Source of the DNA: Oceaniferula flava
GTDB lineage: Bacteria; Verrucomicrobiota; Verrucomicrobiia; Verrucomicrobiales; Akkermansiaceae
Direction: 5' to 3'
Length of the DNA stretch: 64,000 nt
Assembly (NCBI RefSeq): GCF_016811075.1
Contig: NZ_JAFBGL010000010.1
Coordinates: 62,001-126,000 of the forward strand
The notes below the pieces were generated by a model. That model did not search any database, was not told where the DNA came from, and worked only from the letters and a program-made list of their open reading frames with translations. Positions 8,852 to 18,378 of this stretch are shown one piece after another (within the stretch, counting starts at the first letter, position 1; each line of letters begins with the position of its first letter). Position numbers and translations under genes: made by a program.

Positions 8852-9901
8852 GTGTCCTGGGGAGATGTTAGAGGTCTGCTGCAATACGTTCCGCAATTTC
8901 GCGGGAAGGTATTTGTCATCCTTGTCGATGCACCGGTGACCGCCCTAGCGGAAACGATGCTGGATCTACTCTCCTTGCAAAACATCGGGGTGCAGCTGGT
9001 CATCGGCAGCACCGTGCACAGCACTGATGATCTGCTCGATCGTGCCGCCGAGGTGGAGTTGAAATACAGCCAGGCGGTGTATTCCGGTGGCGACTCCAGT
9101 GTGGAGGCTATCGGCGAAGCGCTCGCCGCCCTGCAGCGAGGTCAGGCGGTCGTGGCTGATTTCCATGGTTCCGACGCATTCAGCCCATCCGTGGCGCAAT
9201 TTGCGGTGGCCATTGATGCCCGCAAGTTGGTTCTGCTGCACCCGGCCGACAGCATGCCGGCGCAAGGCGCCATCCGGGCCGCAGGTGTGAACGATTCCGA
9301 AAGCCCATTGATCCTCGCCGCTGCCAAGATTTGTGACTCCGGAGTCCCCCGGGTGCATATCCTCGATGGCAGCCTGCCTGCGGTCTTGCTCGATGAGCTT
9401 TTCTCCAATGAGGGGGTGGGCACCATGGTTTATGCCGATAGCTACCGGGTAGTTCGTCCGCTGCGGGAGGACGACATCGTCGAGCTGCTGGGAATGATCA
9501 GCCGCTCGGTGCGCAACTCCACGTTGGTTCCGCGGGGCTACAGCGATATTTTAGCCAATATCTCCGATTACTCAGTGATGGATATCGATGGCAACGTGGT
9601 AGGCAGCGTGGCACTGCATCACTATGAGGGGGCGGATATGGCGGAAGTGGCCTGCCTTTACGTCAAACAGGCCCACGAGGGACTCGGTTACGGGATCGAA
9701 CTGGTCCGCCATGCCGAACAACAGGCGCAGCAGGCAGGTGCCGCCTCGGTCTTCGCCTTGACCAACCGGGCGGCAAAATTTTTCCAACAATTGGACTACC
9801 GCGAGCTGCCGGCCGATCAGATCCCGGCCAACCGTCATGAGCAGCTGCTTGCCAGCGGGCGCGACTCGCGGGTGTTCGCCAAGGTGGTGTCGACGCCCTA
9901 G
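8852..9901 (+). CDS. N-acetylglutamate synthase-like protein with shortened kinase domain
   Basis: Resembles ArgA, which acetylates glutamate with acetyl-CoA to begin arginine synthesis. At 349 aa it is about 95 residues shorter than E. coli ArgA. The N-terminal amino-acid-kinase-like domain (about 1-200) starts typically (LLQYVPQFRGKVFVI) and ends with the hallmark HILDGSLPAVLLDELFSNEGVGTMV, but the middle is compressed and the usual glycine-rich loop is replaced by VDAPVTALAE. The C-terminal GNAT domain (about 205-349) looks complete (EVACLYVKQAHEGLGYGIELV, acetyl-CoA loop). Start is GTG 8852. In ArgA the kinase domain binds the inhibitor arginine, so feedback control may be altered here. 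Confidence 0.75.
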   Translation: MSWGDVRGLLQYVPQFRGKVFVILVDAPVTALAETMLDLLSLQNIGVQLVIGSTVHSTDDLLDRAAEVELKYSQAVYSGGDSSVEAIGEALAALQRGQAVVADFHGSDAFSPSVAQFAVAIDARKLVLLHPADSMPAQGAIRAAGVNDSESPLILAAAKICDSGVPRVHILDGSLPAVLLDELFSNEGVGTMVYADSYRVVRPLREDDIVELLGMISRSVRNSTLVPRGYSDILANISDYSVMDIDGNVVGSVALHHYEGADMAEVACLYVKQAHEGLGYGIELVRHAEQQAQQAGAASVFALTNRAAKFFQQLDYRELPADQIPANRHEQLLASGRDSRVFAKVVSTP

Positions 9902-9911
9902 GCCACCGCAT

Positions 9912-11138
9912 TCACGGCCAGGCCGCAACGATGACGATGCCACCGACCAGCGAAACGCCAAAGGCCGTGCAGAGCGGTTGGATGAGCTGCTTTGGTCCCA
10001 GTAGGATGGCGATGCCGGCCTTGAACACGAGGTTGGCCATGCCGCCGATCAGAATAGACCTCCAGCCGGTGGCGGCGTCCAATTTCCCCTCGGCGACCAG
10101 CTGCGCGGACGATAGCGTGATGGCATCCATGTCGGTGAGTCCGGAAATGGCTGCAACAATGTAGACGCCCTGGTTGCCCAGGTGGTCGTTGGCGGCGGCT
10201 ACTCCGATCAAAACCACGGCATAAAGCAGGCCGAAGACCACTGCCGCAGGAAGGTCGGACGGTGGTTTGTGCTGGGATTCCGGTTGTCGCTGCTTGCGTG
10301 TGCGCCAAAAAACGGCCGCGGAAACCAGCGCCATCCACAGCATCATCGCAATGATCGGATAAACAAGTTTCTGCCAATGGCTGGAAGCCACCAGGCCGAT
10401 CTCAAACAGCACGCGGGCGAACACAATGGTCGAGGCAATCATGATCACGCAGGTCACCAATCCGGCGGGGATGCCTTCCTCGGACTTGGCCCGACGGGAA
10501 AAGGAGACCGTGGTGGCGGTGCTGGAGATCAAGCCGCCCAGCAGTCCGGCGGCGAGGGTTCCTTTTTTTGCCCCCATGAACTTGGAAACAAAATATGCCA
10601 GCAACGAGAGGCCCACGATCAGCACCACCATCATCCAGATCTTGAATGGATTGATTGCGGCGTAAGGGCCGTAGCTCTCGTTGGGTAGAAGCGGCAAGAT
10701 CACCAGGCTGAGCAGGGTGAGTTTGGCGATCGCCTGCAGGTCAGCCATGCTGAGGTTTTTGGAAAATCGATGCAGCGGTCGTTTCGCCTGCAGCAAAAGC
10801 ATGCAGCAGCCGGTCAATAGGATAGCAATCGGTTCTTGGCCGACTTTTAAGGTGGCGCCAATGATGAAGGCGAGCAGGCAAGCGATCTCGGTGGTGAAGC
10901 CGGGACCGTCTTCCCGCTCCGGATGCACGGAGCTGGCGACCAACATCGCAGCGACAGCTCCCAGGGCGATGGCCATCGACCAGCTGCCGAGCGCCGCCGA
11001 TGCCGCACCGAGCAGGGTGATGAGAGGGAAGGTGCGGATGCCGGCAATGTGGCCCTTGATCGCTTCGCGCTGCAGACCCAGGAGCAATCCTAGCGCAAGC
11101 GCCAGGAGGTATGGTTGGAGTTCAGTCCATGCAATCAT
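9912..11138 (-). CDS. MgtC/SapB family membrane protein with DUF4010 domain
   Basis: The 408-aa protein is almost entirely hydrophobic, with about a dozen predicted membrane segments. The N-terminal third is MgtC-like (LALALGLLLGLQRE, AGIRTFPLITLLGA). The rest matches DUF4010, including KGTLAAGLLGGLISSTATTVSFSRRAK. MgtC proteins act in magnesium limitation and membrane energetics in pathogens; the role of this two-domain form is not settled. It converges with the NAGS-like gene with only 10 nt between stops. Confidence 0.85.
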   Translation of the reverse strand: MIAWTELQPYLLALALGLLLGLQREAIKGHIAGIRTFPLITLLGAASAALGSWSMAIALGAVAAMLVASSVHPEREDGPGFTTEIACLLAFIIGATLKVGQEPIAILLTGCCMLLLQAKRPLHRFSKNLSMADLQAIAKLTLLSLVILPLLPNESYGPYAAINPFKIWMMVVLIVGLSLLAYFVSKFMGAKKGTLAAGLLGGLISSTATTVSFSRRAKSEEGIPAGLVTCVIMIASTIVFARVLFEIGLVASSHWQKLVYPIIAMMLWMALVSAAVFWRTRKQRQPESQHKPPSDLPAAVVFGLLYAVVLIGVAAANDHLGNQGVYIVAAISGLTDMDAITLSSAQLVAEGKLDAATGWRSILIGGMANLVFKAGIAILLGPKQLIQPLCTAFGVSLVGGIVIVAAWP

Positions 11139-11212
11139 CTGAGTTGAAAGAGTGACTGGTCAATCTATCACAGCTTTTCCGGTAGATCGACGGCTTTCTG
11201 GGCGGCGCGGGC

Positions 11213-11247
11213 ACAAAAAAAGCGCCGACTCGTTTGAGTCGGCGCTT
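11213..11247 (-). terminator. Rho-independent terminator of the second EF-G gene
   Basis: Perfect 12-bp arms AAGCGCCGACTC / GAGTCGGCGCTT around a 4-nt loop, followed on the minus strand by a T run. It lies about 28 nt past the EF-G stop. Confidence 0.9.
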
Positions 11248-11274
11248 GGAAATGAGATGAGTGGTTAAGAACGA

Positions 11275-13398
11275 TTACTTGTTCTTCTCTTCCTCACGCT
11301 TCTTGACCTCGGCGATGACCTCGTCGGCCACGTTCTTAGGACATGCAGCGTAGTGGGAGAACTCCATGGAGAACTGGCCACGACCGGATGTCATGGTGCG
11401 AAGGTCACCGATGTAGCCGAACATGTCGCTCAGTGGAGCATCGGCTTTCACGCGGATGCCGGTAGGTGTGCGGTCCTGCTCCTTGATCATACCGCGGCGG
11501 CGGTTGAGATCGCCGATGACGTCACCCACGTTGTCTTCTGGAGTGAAGACGTCGAGCTTCATGATCGGCTCGAGGAGTGTTGGTCCGGCTTTCGGGATGG
11601 ACTGACGGTAAGCGGCCTTGGCGGCAATTTCGAAGGCAATGGCGGAGGAGTCAACGGCGTGCTGAGCACCGTCAACCAGAGTCACCTTGAAGTTCAAGCA
11701 GGGGAAGCCGGCGAGAACACCTTTGTCCTTGGACATTTTGAAGCCTTTTTCAATCGCAGGCCAGAATTCCTTCGGCACATTACCACCGACAACTTTGGAT
11801 TCGAATTCGAAATCGACACCTTCTTCCGGGTCAAGTGGCTCGATGATGTAATCAATCTTACCATACTGACCGGAACCACCGGACTGCTTCTTGTGGGTGT
11901 AGCTGTCTTCGATGCGCTTGGTGATGGTCTCGCGGTAGGCAACCTGTGGTTTACCCACTTCGACTTCCACCTTGTGGGTGCGCTTGAGGATGTCCACCTT
12001 AATGTCGAGGTGAAGCTCGCCCATGCCCTTGAGGATGGTTTCGCCGGAGTCCTGATCGGTCTCAACGATGAAGGTAGGATCTTCTTTCACCATCTTGCCG
12101 ATGGCTGTGCCGAGCTTCTCAGCATTGGCCTTGTCCTTGGCTGCCACAGCGATGGAGATCACTGGATCCGGGAACACCATTGGCTCGAGAGTGGCTGGGT
12201 GGTCTTTGTCACAGAGAGTGTGACCGGTCTGGACGTTCTTCAGTCCGACCAGGGCGACGATGTCACCGGCCTGTGCGCCGTCCAGCTCGATACGGTCGTC
12301 AGCGGACATCTCAACGATGCGGCCGACACGTTCGGTCTTGCCGGTGAAGGTGTTCAGCACGGTGGCACCTTTCTCAAGTTTTCCGGAGTAAATACGGGTG
12401 AAGGTCAGGGCGCCATACTGGTCATCCATGATCTTGAATGCGAGCGCACGGAGCGGGCCGTCCGGGGTGACGGTGGCGAACTCGCCGGTCTCGTTACCTT
12501 CGGGGTCAACCTCTGGCTGAGCGGGAACTTCGGTAGGGGAAGGGAGGTAGTCGACCACGGCGTCGAGCACCAGCTGCACACCTTTGTTTTTGAAAGCGGA
12601 TCCACAGTAAGTTGGGAAGAAGGCCAGCTCGATGGTGCCCTTGCGGATGCACTTCTTGAGGTCTTCGATGCTTGGCTCGTTACCGTCGAGGTATTCCATC
12701 ATCATCTCATCGTCCTGCTCCACGGCAGTTTCGATGAGTTCGGCACGGTATTTCTCCACGTCGTCGACCATGTCGGCTGGGACGTCTTGGATTTCGTAGT
12801 TCTCAGGCTGACCGGAGTCATCCCAGACCCAGGCTTTGCGGGTGAGAAGGTCAACCACGCCGGTCATGTTGTCCTCGATGCCGATTGGCAGGACCATGAC
12901 GAGCGGCTTGGCTGCGAGCACGTTTTTGATTTGGTCGACTACGCGGTAGAAGCTGGCACCTGTGCGGTCGAGCTTGTTGACGAAGATAATACGGGCAACC
13001 TTGGATTCGTTTGCGTAGCGCCAGTTGGTCTCGGATTGAGGCTCAACACCACCAGATCCACAGAACACGCCGATACCACCGTCGAGAACTTTGAGCGAAC
13101 GGTAAACTTCCACAGTGAAGTCAACGTGACCGGGAGTATCGATGACGTTGAAGCGGAACTTGTCTTTGGCCCACTGATTGCTGCTGCCACCCCAGAAGCA
13201 ACTGACAGCGGCGGACTGAATAGTGATACCGCGCTCGGCTTCCTGCTCCATGAAATCGGTGGTAGCTTCACCATCGTGAACTTCGCCGATTTTGTGGGAT
13301 TTACCTGTGAGCTTGAGGATGCGTTCCGTGGTCGTGGTTTTACCAGCGTCCACGTGGGCGAAAATACCGATGTTTCTGTAGAGAGAAAGGTCTGACAT
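11275..13398 (-). CDS. fusA: Elongation factor G, second paralogue
   Basis: This 707-aa translational GTPase has all five EF-G domains: P-loop AHVDAGKTT (about 14-22), DTPGH, NKLDR, domain II, domain III-IV ([13 protein letters not shown]) and domain V ([22 protein letters not shown]). It differs clearly from the EF-G in the str operon 2 kb away: RGITIQSAA rather than RGITITSAA, and [20 protein letters not shown] after G3. From memory it is close to the second EF-G of some marine gammaproteobacteria and planctomycetes. Such extra EF-Gs may be specialised for translocation or ribosome recycling; which applies here is unknown. It has a strong own terminator and an AT-rich leader without a Shine-Dalgarno site. 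Confidence 0.93.
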   Translation of the reverse strand: MSDLSLYRNIGIFAHVDAGKTTTTERILKLTGKSHKIGEVHDGEATTDFMEQEAERGITIQSAAVSCFWGGSSNQWAKDKFRFNVIDTPGHVDFTVEVYRSLKVLDGGIGVFCGSGGVEPQSETNWRYANESKVARIIFVNKLDRTGASFYRVVDQIKNVLAAKPLVMVLPIGIEDNMTGVVDLLTRKAWVWDDSGQPENYEIQDVPADMVDDVEKYRAELIETAVEQDDEMMMEYLDGNEPSIEDLKKCIRKGTIELAFFPTYCGSAFKNKGVQLVLDAVVDYLPSPTEVPAQPEVDPEGNETGEFATVTPDGPLRALAFKIMDDQYGALTFTRIYSGKLEKGATVLNTFTGKTERVGRIVEMSADDRIELDGAQAGDIVALVGLKNVQTGHTLCDKDHPATLEPMVFPDPVISIAVAAKDKANAEKLGTAIGKMVKEDPTFIVETDQDSGETILKGMGELHLDIKVDILKRTHKVEVEVGKPQVAYRETITKRIEDSYTHKKQSGGSGQYGKIDYIIEPLDPEEGVDFEFESKVVGGNVPKEFWPAIEKGFKMSKDKGVLAGFPCLNFKVTLVDGAQHAVDSSAIAFEIAAKAAYRQSIPKAGPTLLEPIMKLDVFTPEDNVGDVIGDLNRRRGMIKEQDRTPTGIRVKADAPLSDMFGYIGDLRTMTSGRGQFSMEFSHYAACPKNVADEVIAEVKKREEEKNK

Positions 13399-13503
13399 TG
13401 CTTTGTGTTCTTAGTTGTTTGGGTGGCATCCGAAATTTCGGCTGCTAAAAAGGTGGTGCCGAACGATCGTAACGGCGGCGTGTAACTAGCGGATTATGAA
13501 CAT

Positions 13504-13549
13504 TTGGCAACCTTAGATTGAAAAATATGGCATTTTTATGCTATTTTTT
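13504..13549 (+). promoter_or_regulatory. AT-rich near-palindrome between fusA paralogue and tRNA-Met
   Basis: AAAAATATGGCAT-TTTT-ATGCTATTTTT (about 13521-13548) is an imperfect inverted repeat in the 221-bp divergent spacer. TTGGCA (13504-13509) and TATGGC (13526-13531), 16 nt apart, are a weak candidate promoter for the tRNA. The same TATGGCATTTT string precedes the tRNA-Glu gene. Confidence 0.3.
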
Positions 13550-13619
13550 ATGGACAAGGATGAGTTCTCCATCTACTTCGTCCCGCGCCGCGGCAACTAC
13601 GCCGTGAGCGAGATTGAAT

Positions 13620-13694
13620 GGCAGGGTAGCTCAGGGGTAGAGCAGAGGACTCATAAGCCTTTTGTCGGGAGTTCGAATCTCCCCCCTGCTACCA
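13620..13694 (+). tRNA. tRNA-Met (CAT)
   Basis: The cloverleaf folds by eye: acceptor GGCAGGG/CCCTGCT (first pair G-U), D stem GCTC/GAGC, anticodon loop CTCATAA with CAT at 13652-13654, T arm GGGAG-TTCGAAT-CTCCC and encoded CCA. The stem lacks the three G-C pairs of initiator tRNA, so it is elongator Met, or possibly tRNA-Ile2 whose C34 is modified to lysidine; the sequence alone does not decide. The anticodon stem has one A-G mismatch next to the loop. Confidence 0.93.
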
Positions 13695-13742
13695 ATCTCT
13701 CCCTCGCTTCTTTTAAATACGTGAGGAGGCCCTGACTCTGAC

Positions 13743-13771
13743 CCGGCGATTATGCCGGACTTTTTGTTTCG
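13743..13771 (+). terminator. Probable terminator after tRNA-Met
   Basis: CCGGC / GCCGG arms around a 6-nt loop followed by ACTTTTTGTTT. An outer pairing GACTCTGAC with GTCAGAG further out could enlarge the structure. Confidence 0.5.
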
Positions 13772-14198
13772 GCTCTGGTAAGTGTCAGAGAGTCGGTGGT
13801 CACGCAAATGGCGCCGGTTTTTATTCGGCTTAACGACCGTTCTGATTGCTTTGGGTAAAAAATATCGAAAAAAATCCAAATACGTCTTGCCAGACGGGGT
13901 TTGATTTGTATATTCGCCGCCCCCCGAAGTGGCCTCGGGGTAAAAATAGGCCGCAAAACAACGAAGAAAGCTGCAGGAAAGCAGTTAAACTATCGGGTAG
14001 CTCCGGATAAGAGGCGGTTTTCGAGGTCACTTAATATACCTCGTGCCTCTTGGGCGCACCTCGGTGGTTTTTATGATTTCCCACCCGCTGGATTCACTTT
14101 CAGGATCGTTTAGCGATTCGACAAACCCAGCCGAATTTTCAAACAAAACAACTCAGACGATATCTCTCTGATACTTTAACCAAAACCAAAGCAGGAAT
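13772..14198 (+). promoter_or_regulatory. Non-coding leader region of the str/S10/spc superoperon
   Basis: No credible gene lies between tRNA-Met and rpsL. A candidate sigma-70 promoter is TTGCCA (13887-13892), 16 nt, TATATT (13909-13914). It would give an untranslated leader of roughly 280 nt before rpsL, long enough for a regulatory RNA element. I recognise no named leader family. The stretch just before rpsL is A/C-rich with only a weak AGGAAT near the ATG. Confidence 0.45.
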
Positions 14199-14573
14199 AT
14201 GCCTACCATCAACCAGCTCGTCCGCAAGGGACGCAAAACACCGGTGACCAAATCAAAGTCACGCGCACTGAACAACTGCCCGCAACGTCGTGGCGTTTGT
14301 CTTCAGGTTATGACCCGCACACCTAAGAAGCCTAACTCCGCTCTTCGTAAAGTGGCCAAGGTTCGCCTGACCAACGGCCAGGAAGTGATCGCCTACATCG
14401 GTGGTGAAGGTCACAACCTCCAGGAGCACTCCATCGTTCTGGTCCGTGGTGGCCGAGTGAAGGATTTGCCAGGTGTTCGTTACCACATCGTTCGTGGTGC
14501 CCTTGATACCCTGGGTGTCGATAAGCGTGGTCAGTCCCGCTCCAAATACGGAACTAAGCGTCCGAAGAAGTAA
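14199..14573 (+). CDS. rpsL: 30S ribosomal protein uS12
   Basis: Small-subunit decoding-centre protein of 124 aa, the normal length. [15 protein letters not shown] and [17 protein letters not shown] carry the decoding-site lysines in their wild-type (streptomycin-sensitive) form, and Asp in KDLPGVR is the residue often beta-methylthiolated. It opens the collinear ribosomal operon, 32 nt before rpsG. GCAGGAAT just upstream is a weak ribosome-binding site. Confidence 0.98.
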   Translation: MPTINQLVRKGRKTPVTKSKSRALNNCPQRRGVCLQVMTRTPKKPNSALRKVAKVRLTNGQEVIAYIGGEGHNLQEHSIVLVRGGRVKDLPGVRYHIVRGALDTLGVDKRGQSRSKYGTKRPKK

Positions 14574-14605
14574 TTTTTTCAACTTAACTTTAACTATATA
14601 ATACC

Positions 14606-15079
14606 ATGGCTCGCCGCAAAAGAGTTTACAATCGCCCTGAAACACGGGATCCCCGCTACGATAGTCCCGTAGTCGGAAAGCTGATCAGCAAGGTAATGCG
14701 TGACGGAAAGCGTTCTGTTTCCGAGCGTATCGTCTATTCTGCTATCGATAAGGCTAACGAAGGAACTGACACCATCGATCCGCTCGAGGTGGTCACCCGT
14801 GCCCTTGAAAATGCCAAGCCACGCGTAGAGGTGAAAAGCCGTCGTGTGGGTGGCGCTACTTACCAGGTGCCTCTGGAAGTGGACGCAGGTCGTTCCGAGT
14901 CCCTCGCAATGCGTTGGCTCGTGACCTTCGCTCGAAATAAGAAGGGCACACCAATGCACGTCGCTCTCGCTAACGAGATCAAAGACGCTGCCAACAACCA
15001 GGGCAATGCCGTTCGCAAACGCGACGACATGCACAAAATGGCCCAGGCAAACCGCGCATTCGCTCACTTCCGCTGGTAA
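14606..15079 (+). CDS. rpsG: 30S ribosomal protein uS7
   Basis: 157 aa, usual length. It nucleates assembly of the 30S head and binds 16S rRNA; in E. coli it also represses its own operon through the rpsL-rpsG spacer. Family motifs DPRYDSPVVGKLISKVMRDGKR and GGATYQVPLEV are present. The 32-nt spacer before it is A/T-rich with no Shine-Dalgarno site and too short for the E. coli-type S7 regulatory structure. Confidence 0.98.
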   Translation: MARRKRVYNRPETRDPRYDSPVVGKLISKVMRDGKRSVSERIVYSAIDKANEGTDTIDPLEVVTRALENAKPRVEVKSRRVGGATYQVPLEVDAGRSESLAMRWLVTFARNKKGTPMHVALANEIKDAANNQGNAVRKRDDMHKMAQANRAFAHFRW

Positions 15080-15130
15080 CAGTCAACCGTCAGCGGTTTT
15101 TTTACGCACCCATTCAACACCTCATCTGTC

Positions 15131-17284
15131 ATGTCTGAGAATCCCAATCATCCCAAGCGCCCATATCCTCTGGAGCGTACGCGGAATATTGGGATTGCTG
15201 CGCACATTGACGCCGGTAAGACCACGCTCACCGAGCGTATTCTGTTCTACACCGGAATGATCCACCGGATCGGTGAGGTGCACGATGGTGCTACCGTGAC
15301 GGACCACATGGAGCAGGAGCGCGAGCGGGGGATTACCATTACCTCCGCCGCTGTCACCTGTGAGTGGATCCAGAAGAAGAACGACGGTGTCTTTAAGCTC
15401 TTTGAAAACCAGAAAGAGCGCATTAACATCATCGATACTCCCGGTCACGTTGATTTCACCGCCGAGGTCGAGCGTTCGCTCCGTGTCCTCGATGGTGCGA
15501 TTGTGGTCTTCTGCGGTGTGGCTGGAGTTCAGCCGCAGACAGAGACCGTTTGGCGCCAGGCCGACAAGTATCAGGTGCCTCGCATCGTCTTTGTCAATAA
15601 GATGGACCGCACCGGGGCCGACTTCGAAAGCGTCTTTGCCGACGTGAAGGCGAAGTTCGGTGTCAATGCTGTCCGTATCCTCATTCCGATCGGCTCCGAA
15701 GAAAATCTTCAGGGCCAGATCGATGTCGTCAACATGAAGGCCGTCATCTACAAGGATGACGACACCATGGGCTCCACCTTCGATATCAACGATCTCGAAG
15801 GTGATCTCCTCGCTGAAGCCGAATCGGCTCGTGAGGAACTCGTTTCCATCCTCTGCGACTGTGACGAGCAGCTCGGTGAGAAATTCCTCATGGAGGAAGA
15901 GATCACCTCAGCCGACATCAAAGCCGCCCTTCGCCGCGCTACCATCGCCAATGCGGTGGTTCCGGTTGCTGGCGGTTCCGCTTTTAAAAACAAGGGGGTT
16001 CAGTTCTTGGTCGACGCTGTTGTCGACTACCTGCCAAGCCCGCTCGACATTCCTGCTGCCGTTGGTCACGAACCTGGTGACGAAGAGGTGGAGGTGCTCG
16101 CCAAGACCGACGATAACGAACCGTTCTGTTCCCTCGCATTCAAGCTATGGGCAGACAAATATGTCGGTAAGCTCGTTTTCTTCCGCGTTTATTCTGGCAC
16201 CGTCTCCAAAGGGGACATGGCCTACAATCCACGCACCCGCAAGAAGGAGCGCATCGGTCGTCTGATCAAAATGCACGCCGACAAGCACGAGGACATCGAG
16301 ACCTGTTATGCGGGTGATATCGCCGCCATCGTCGGACTGAAAAGTGTCCAGACCGGCGACACCATCTGTGAGCAAAAGTTCGACATCATGCTCGAACCAC
16401 CACTTTTCCCAGAGCCCGTCATTTCCATGGCTGTCGAACCCAAAACTGTGGTCGACCAGGAAAAGATGTCCATCGCTCTCGCTCGTCTTTCCGAGGAAGA
16501 TCCTACCTTCTTGGTGAAGACCGACGAAGAAACCGGCCAAACCATCATCTCCGGCATGGGTGAGCTTCACCTCGAAGTCATCGTCGATCGGATGATGCGC
16601 GAGTTCAAAGTGGCTTGCGGTGTCGGTAAACCACAAATCGCCTACCGCGAAACCATCACCCAGCCACACGGCGGTGAAGGCAAGCTGGTCAAGCAGTCCG
16701 GCGGCAAAGGCCAATACGGCCACGTTGTGCTCGACGTCGCTCCCGGCGAAAAAGGCAAAGGTCTTACCATCGATAACCAAGTTGTCGGCGGTGCCATTCC
16801 TAAAGAATTTATGAATGCCGTCTTCTCCGGTGTTCGCGAAGCCATGACCAATGGCGTCATCGCTGGCTACCCAGTCGTCGATGTCCACGTCAACGTCACC
16901 GATGGCTCCTACCACGATGTCGACTCCAACGAGAACGCGTTCAAAATGGCAGCTATCTTCGCCATGAAAGACGCATTCCGCCAGGCCGGCCCCATCCTCC
17001 TTGAACCCGTCATGGACGTTGAGGTGGTCACTCCTGAAGAATATCAGGGCGACATCATGGGCGATCTCAACCGTCGCCGCGGTCAGATCCAGGAGATCGA
17101 AAACAAACCTTTGCATGCTGTGCTTAAGTGCAACGTGCCTCTCGCAGAGATGTTCGGCTACTCCACCGCCGTTCGCACTCTTTCCAGTGGTCGCGCCGAC
17201 TACACCATGAAACCAGCCAGCTTTGAGCAAGTCCCACAAAACGTTGTGGATGAGCTCACCAACGACTACGCATACGCCAGTTAA
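15131..17284 (+). CDS. fusA: Elongation factor G (str-operon copy)
   Basis: 717-aa GTPase that drives tRNA-mRNA translocation and, with RRF, ribosome recycling. It has P-loop [39 protein letters not shown], the domain IV loop [11 protein letters not shown] and domain [17 protein letters not shown]. Its position after rpsG marks it as the canonical EF-G. A short insertion (about residues 77-92, [13 protein letters not shown]) follows the switch I region. The tuf gene normally next in this operon is absent: rpsJ starts 41 nt after the stop. Confidence 0.97.
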   Translation: MSENPNHPKRPYPLERTRNIGIAAHIDAGKTTLTERILFYTGMIHRIGEVHDGATVTDHMEQERERGITITSAAVTCEWIQKKNDGVFKLFENQKERINIIDTPGHVDFTAEVERSLRVLDGAIVVFCGVAGVQPQTETVWRQADKYQVPRIVFVNKMDRTGADFESVFADVKAKFGVNAVRILIPIGSEENLQGQIDVVNMKAVIYKDDDTMGSTFDINDLEGDLLAEAESAREELVSILCDCDEQLGEKFLMEEEITSADIKAALRRATIANAVVPVAGGSAFKNKGVQFLVDAVVDYLPSPLDIPAAVGHEPGDEEVEVLAKTDDNEPFCSLAFKLWADKYVGKLVFFRVYSGTVSKGDMAYNPRTRKKERIGRLIKMHADKHEDIETCYAGDIAAIVGLKSVQTGDTICEQKFDIMLEPPLFPEPVISMAVEPKTVVDQEKMSIALARLSEEDPTFLVKTDEETGQTIISGMGELHLEVIVDRMMREFKVACGVGKPQIAYRETITQPHGGEGKLVKQSGGKGQYGHVVLDVAPGEKGKGLTIDNQVVGGAIPKEFMNAVFSGVREAMTNGVIAGYPVVDVHVNVTDGSYHDVDSNENAFKMAAIFAMKDAFRQAGPILLEPVMDVEVVTPEEYQGDIMGDLNRRRGQIQEIENKPLHAVLKCNVPLAEMFGYSTAVRTLSSGRADYTMKPASFEQVPQNVVDELTNDYAYAS

Positions 17285-17325
17285 TTTAAACCAACCTACC
17301 TCTGTAACTCTAACAAACATCCGCC

Positions 17326-17634
17326 ATGCAACAGCAGAAAATCAGAATCCGCCTCCGTGCTTACGATCACCGCGCTATCGATAAATCCGCTCTGGAAATC
17401 GTCGAGACCGCTAAACGCACAGGAGCCAAAGTCGCCGGTCCTATCCCATTGCCTACCCGCATTGAGAAGTTCAGCGTTAACCGTTCGGTCAACCAAGACA
17501 AAAAGTCAGCCGAGCAGTTCGAAATCCGTACTCACAAGCGTATGCTGGACATCGTTGATCCAACTGCACGCACCGTGGACGAGCTCAAGAAGCTCAACCT
17601 TCCTGCTGGTGTAGACATCGCCATCCGCATCTGA
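17326..17634 (+). CDS. rpsJ: 30S ribosomal protein uS10
   Basis: 102 aa; head protein of the 30S subunit, also NusE of transcription antitermination. [28 protein letters not shown] and the loop [17 protein letters not shown] are diagnostic. It follows fusA directly, so the str and S10 gene blocks are joined here without tuf. Upstream sequence lacks a Shine-Dalgarno site. Confidence 0.98.
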   Translation: MQQQKIRIRLRAYDHRAIDKSALEIVETAKRTGAKVAGPIPLPTRIEKFSVNRSVNQDKKSAEQFEIRTHKRMLDIVDPTARTVDELKKLNLPAGVDIAIRI

Positions 17635-17692
17635 CCTGTCACCGCGGAATCCATTACGAATCACAAATTATAATTACTAATCCCAAAATACC

Positions 17693-18340
17693 ATGGCACT
17701 AGGACTACTAGGAAAAAAAGTCGGTATGACTCGCATCTTCGATGCCGAGGCTGGCACATCCATCCCTGTCACCGTCATCGACGTAGCTGGCAATGAATTT
17801 CTCCAAGTCAAAACTACCGAGACAGACGGCTACTCCGCTGTTCAAGTTGGTTATGACGATCAAAAAGAGTTCCGTCTGAATCTCCCTCAGCGCGGACACT
17901 TCGGCAAACACAGCGTCGCTGCTAAGAAGCTCGTCAAAGAGTTCCGTTTCGACAGCGATGCCGACATCCCTAACACCGAGGAAGCCCACCCAGGCGCCGA
18001 GCTCTTTGAAGCTGGCCAGTGGGTTGACGTTCTCGGAACCACCAAGGGTAAAGGTTTCCAGGGTGTAGTGAAGCGTTACAACTTCGCCGGACAGCCTGAC
18101 TCACACGGTCACATGATGCACCGTCGTCCTGGTGGCGTGGGTGCAGGCACATGGCCTGGTCGTATCTGGAAGAACAAGAAGATGCCCGGTCGTCACGGTG
18201 TCTACAACCGCACTGTCCAGAATCTCAAAGTCGTTCAGGTCCGTCCCGAAGACAACATCGTTCTCGTCTCAGGTGCCGTTCCCGGTCACAAAGGCGCTTA
18301 CGTCACCATCCGTCCAGCCGTTAAGAAAACAGCGAAGTAG
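17693..18340 (+). CDS. rplC: 50S ribosomal protein uL3
   Basis: 215 aa; early assembly protein near the peptidyl-transferase centre. GLLGKKVGMTRIFDAEAG at the N-terminus and MHRRPGGVGAGTWPGRIWKNKKMPGRHG (the loop reaching toward the catalytic centre) are present. E. coli methylates a Gln in this loop, where GVGAGT occurs here. The 58-nt spacer upstream is A/T-rich and G-poor. Confidence 0.97.
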   Translation: MALGLLGKKVGMTRIFDAEAGTSIPVTVIDVAGNEFLQVKTTETDGYSAVQVGYDDQKEFRLNLPQRGHFGKHSVAAKKLVKEFRFDSDADIPNTEEAHPGAELFEAGQWVDVLGTTKGKGFQGVVKRYNFAGQPDSHGHMMHRRPGGVGAGTWPGRIWKNKKMPGRHGVYNRTVQNLKVVQVRPEDNIVLVSGAVPGHKGAYVTIRPAVKKTAK

Positions 18341-18378
18341 AGTCCATCTACTCACACTAACCATTATCTACTGAGAAA

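Noticed and set aside
11353-13395. 680-codon open frame antisense to the second EF-G
   Set aside because: It mirrors the EF-G frame exactly. The translation is rich in His/Val/Phe/Glu shadow composition and has no family motifs.
13538-13735. 65-codon frame running through tRNA-Met
   Set aside because: It overlaps a well-folded tRNA and has no ribosome-binding site or homology.
16145-17320. 391-codon antisense frame over fusA
   Set aside because: Shadow of a highly biased gene; no recognisable domain or leader.
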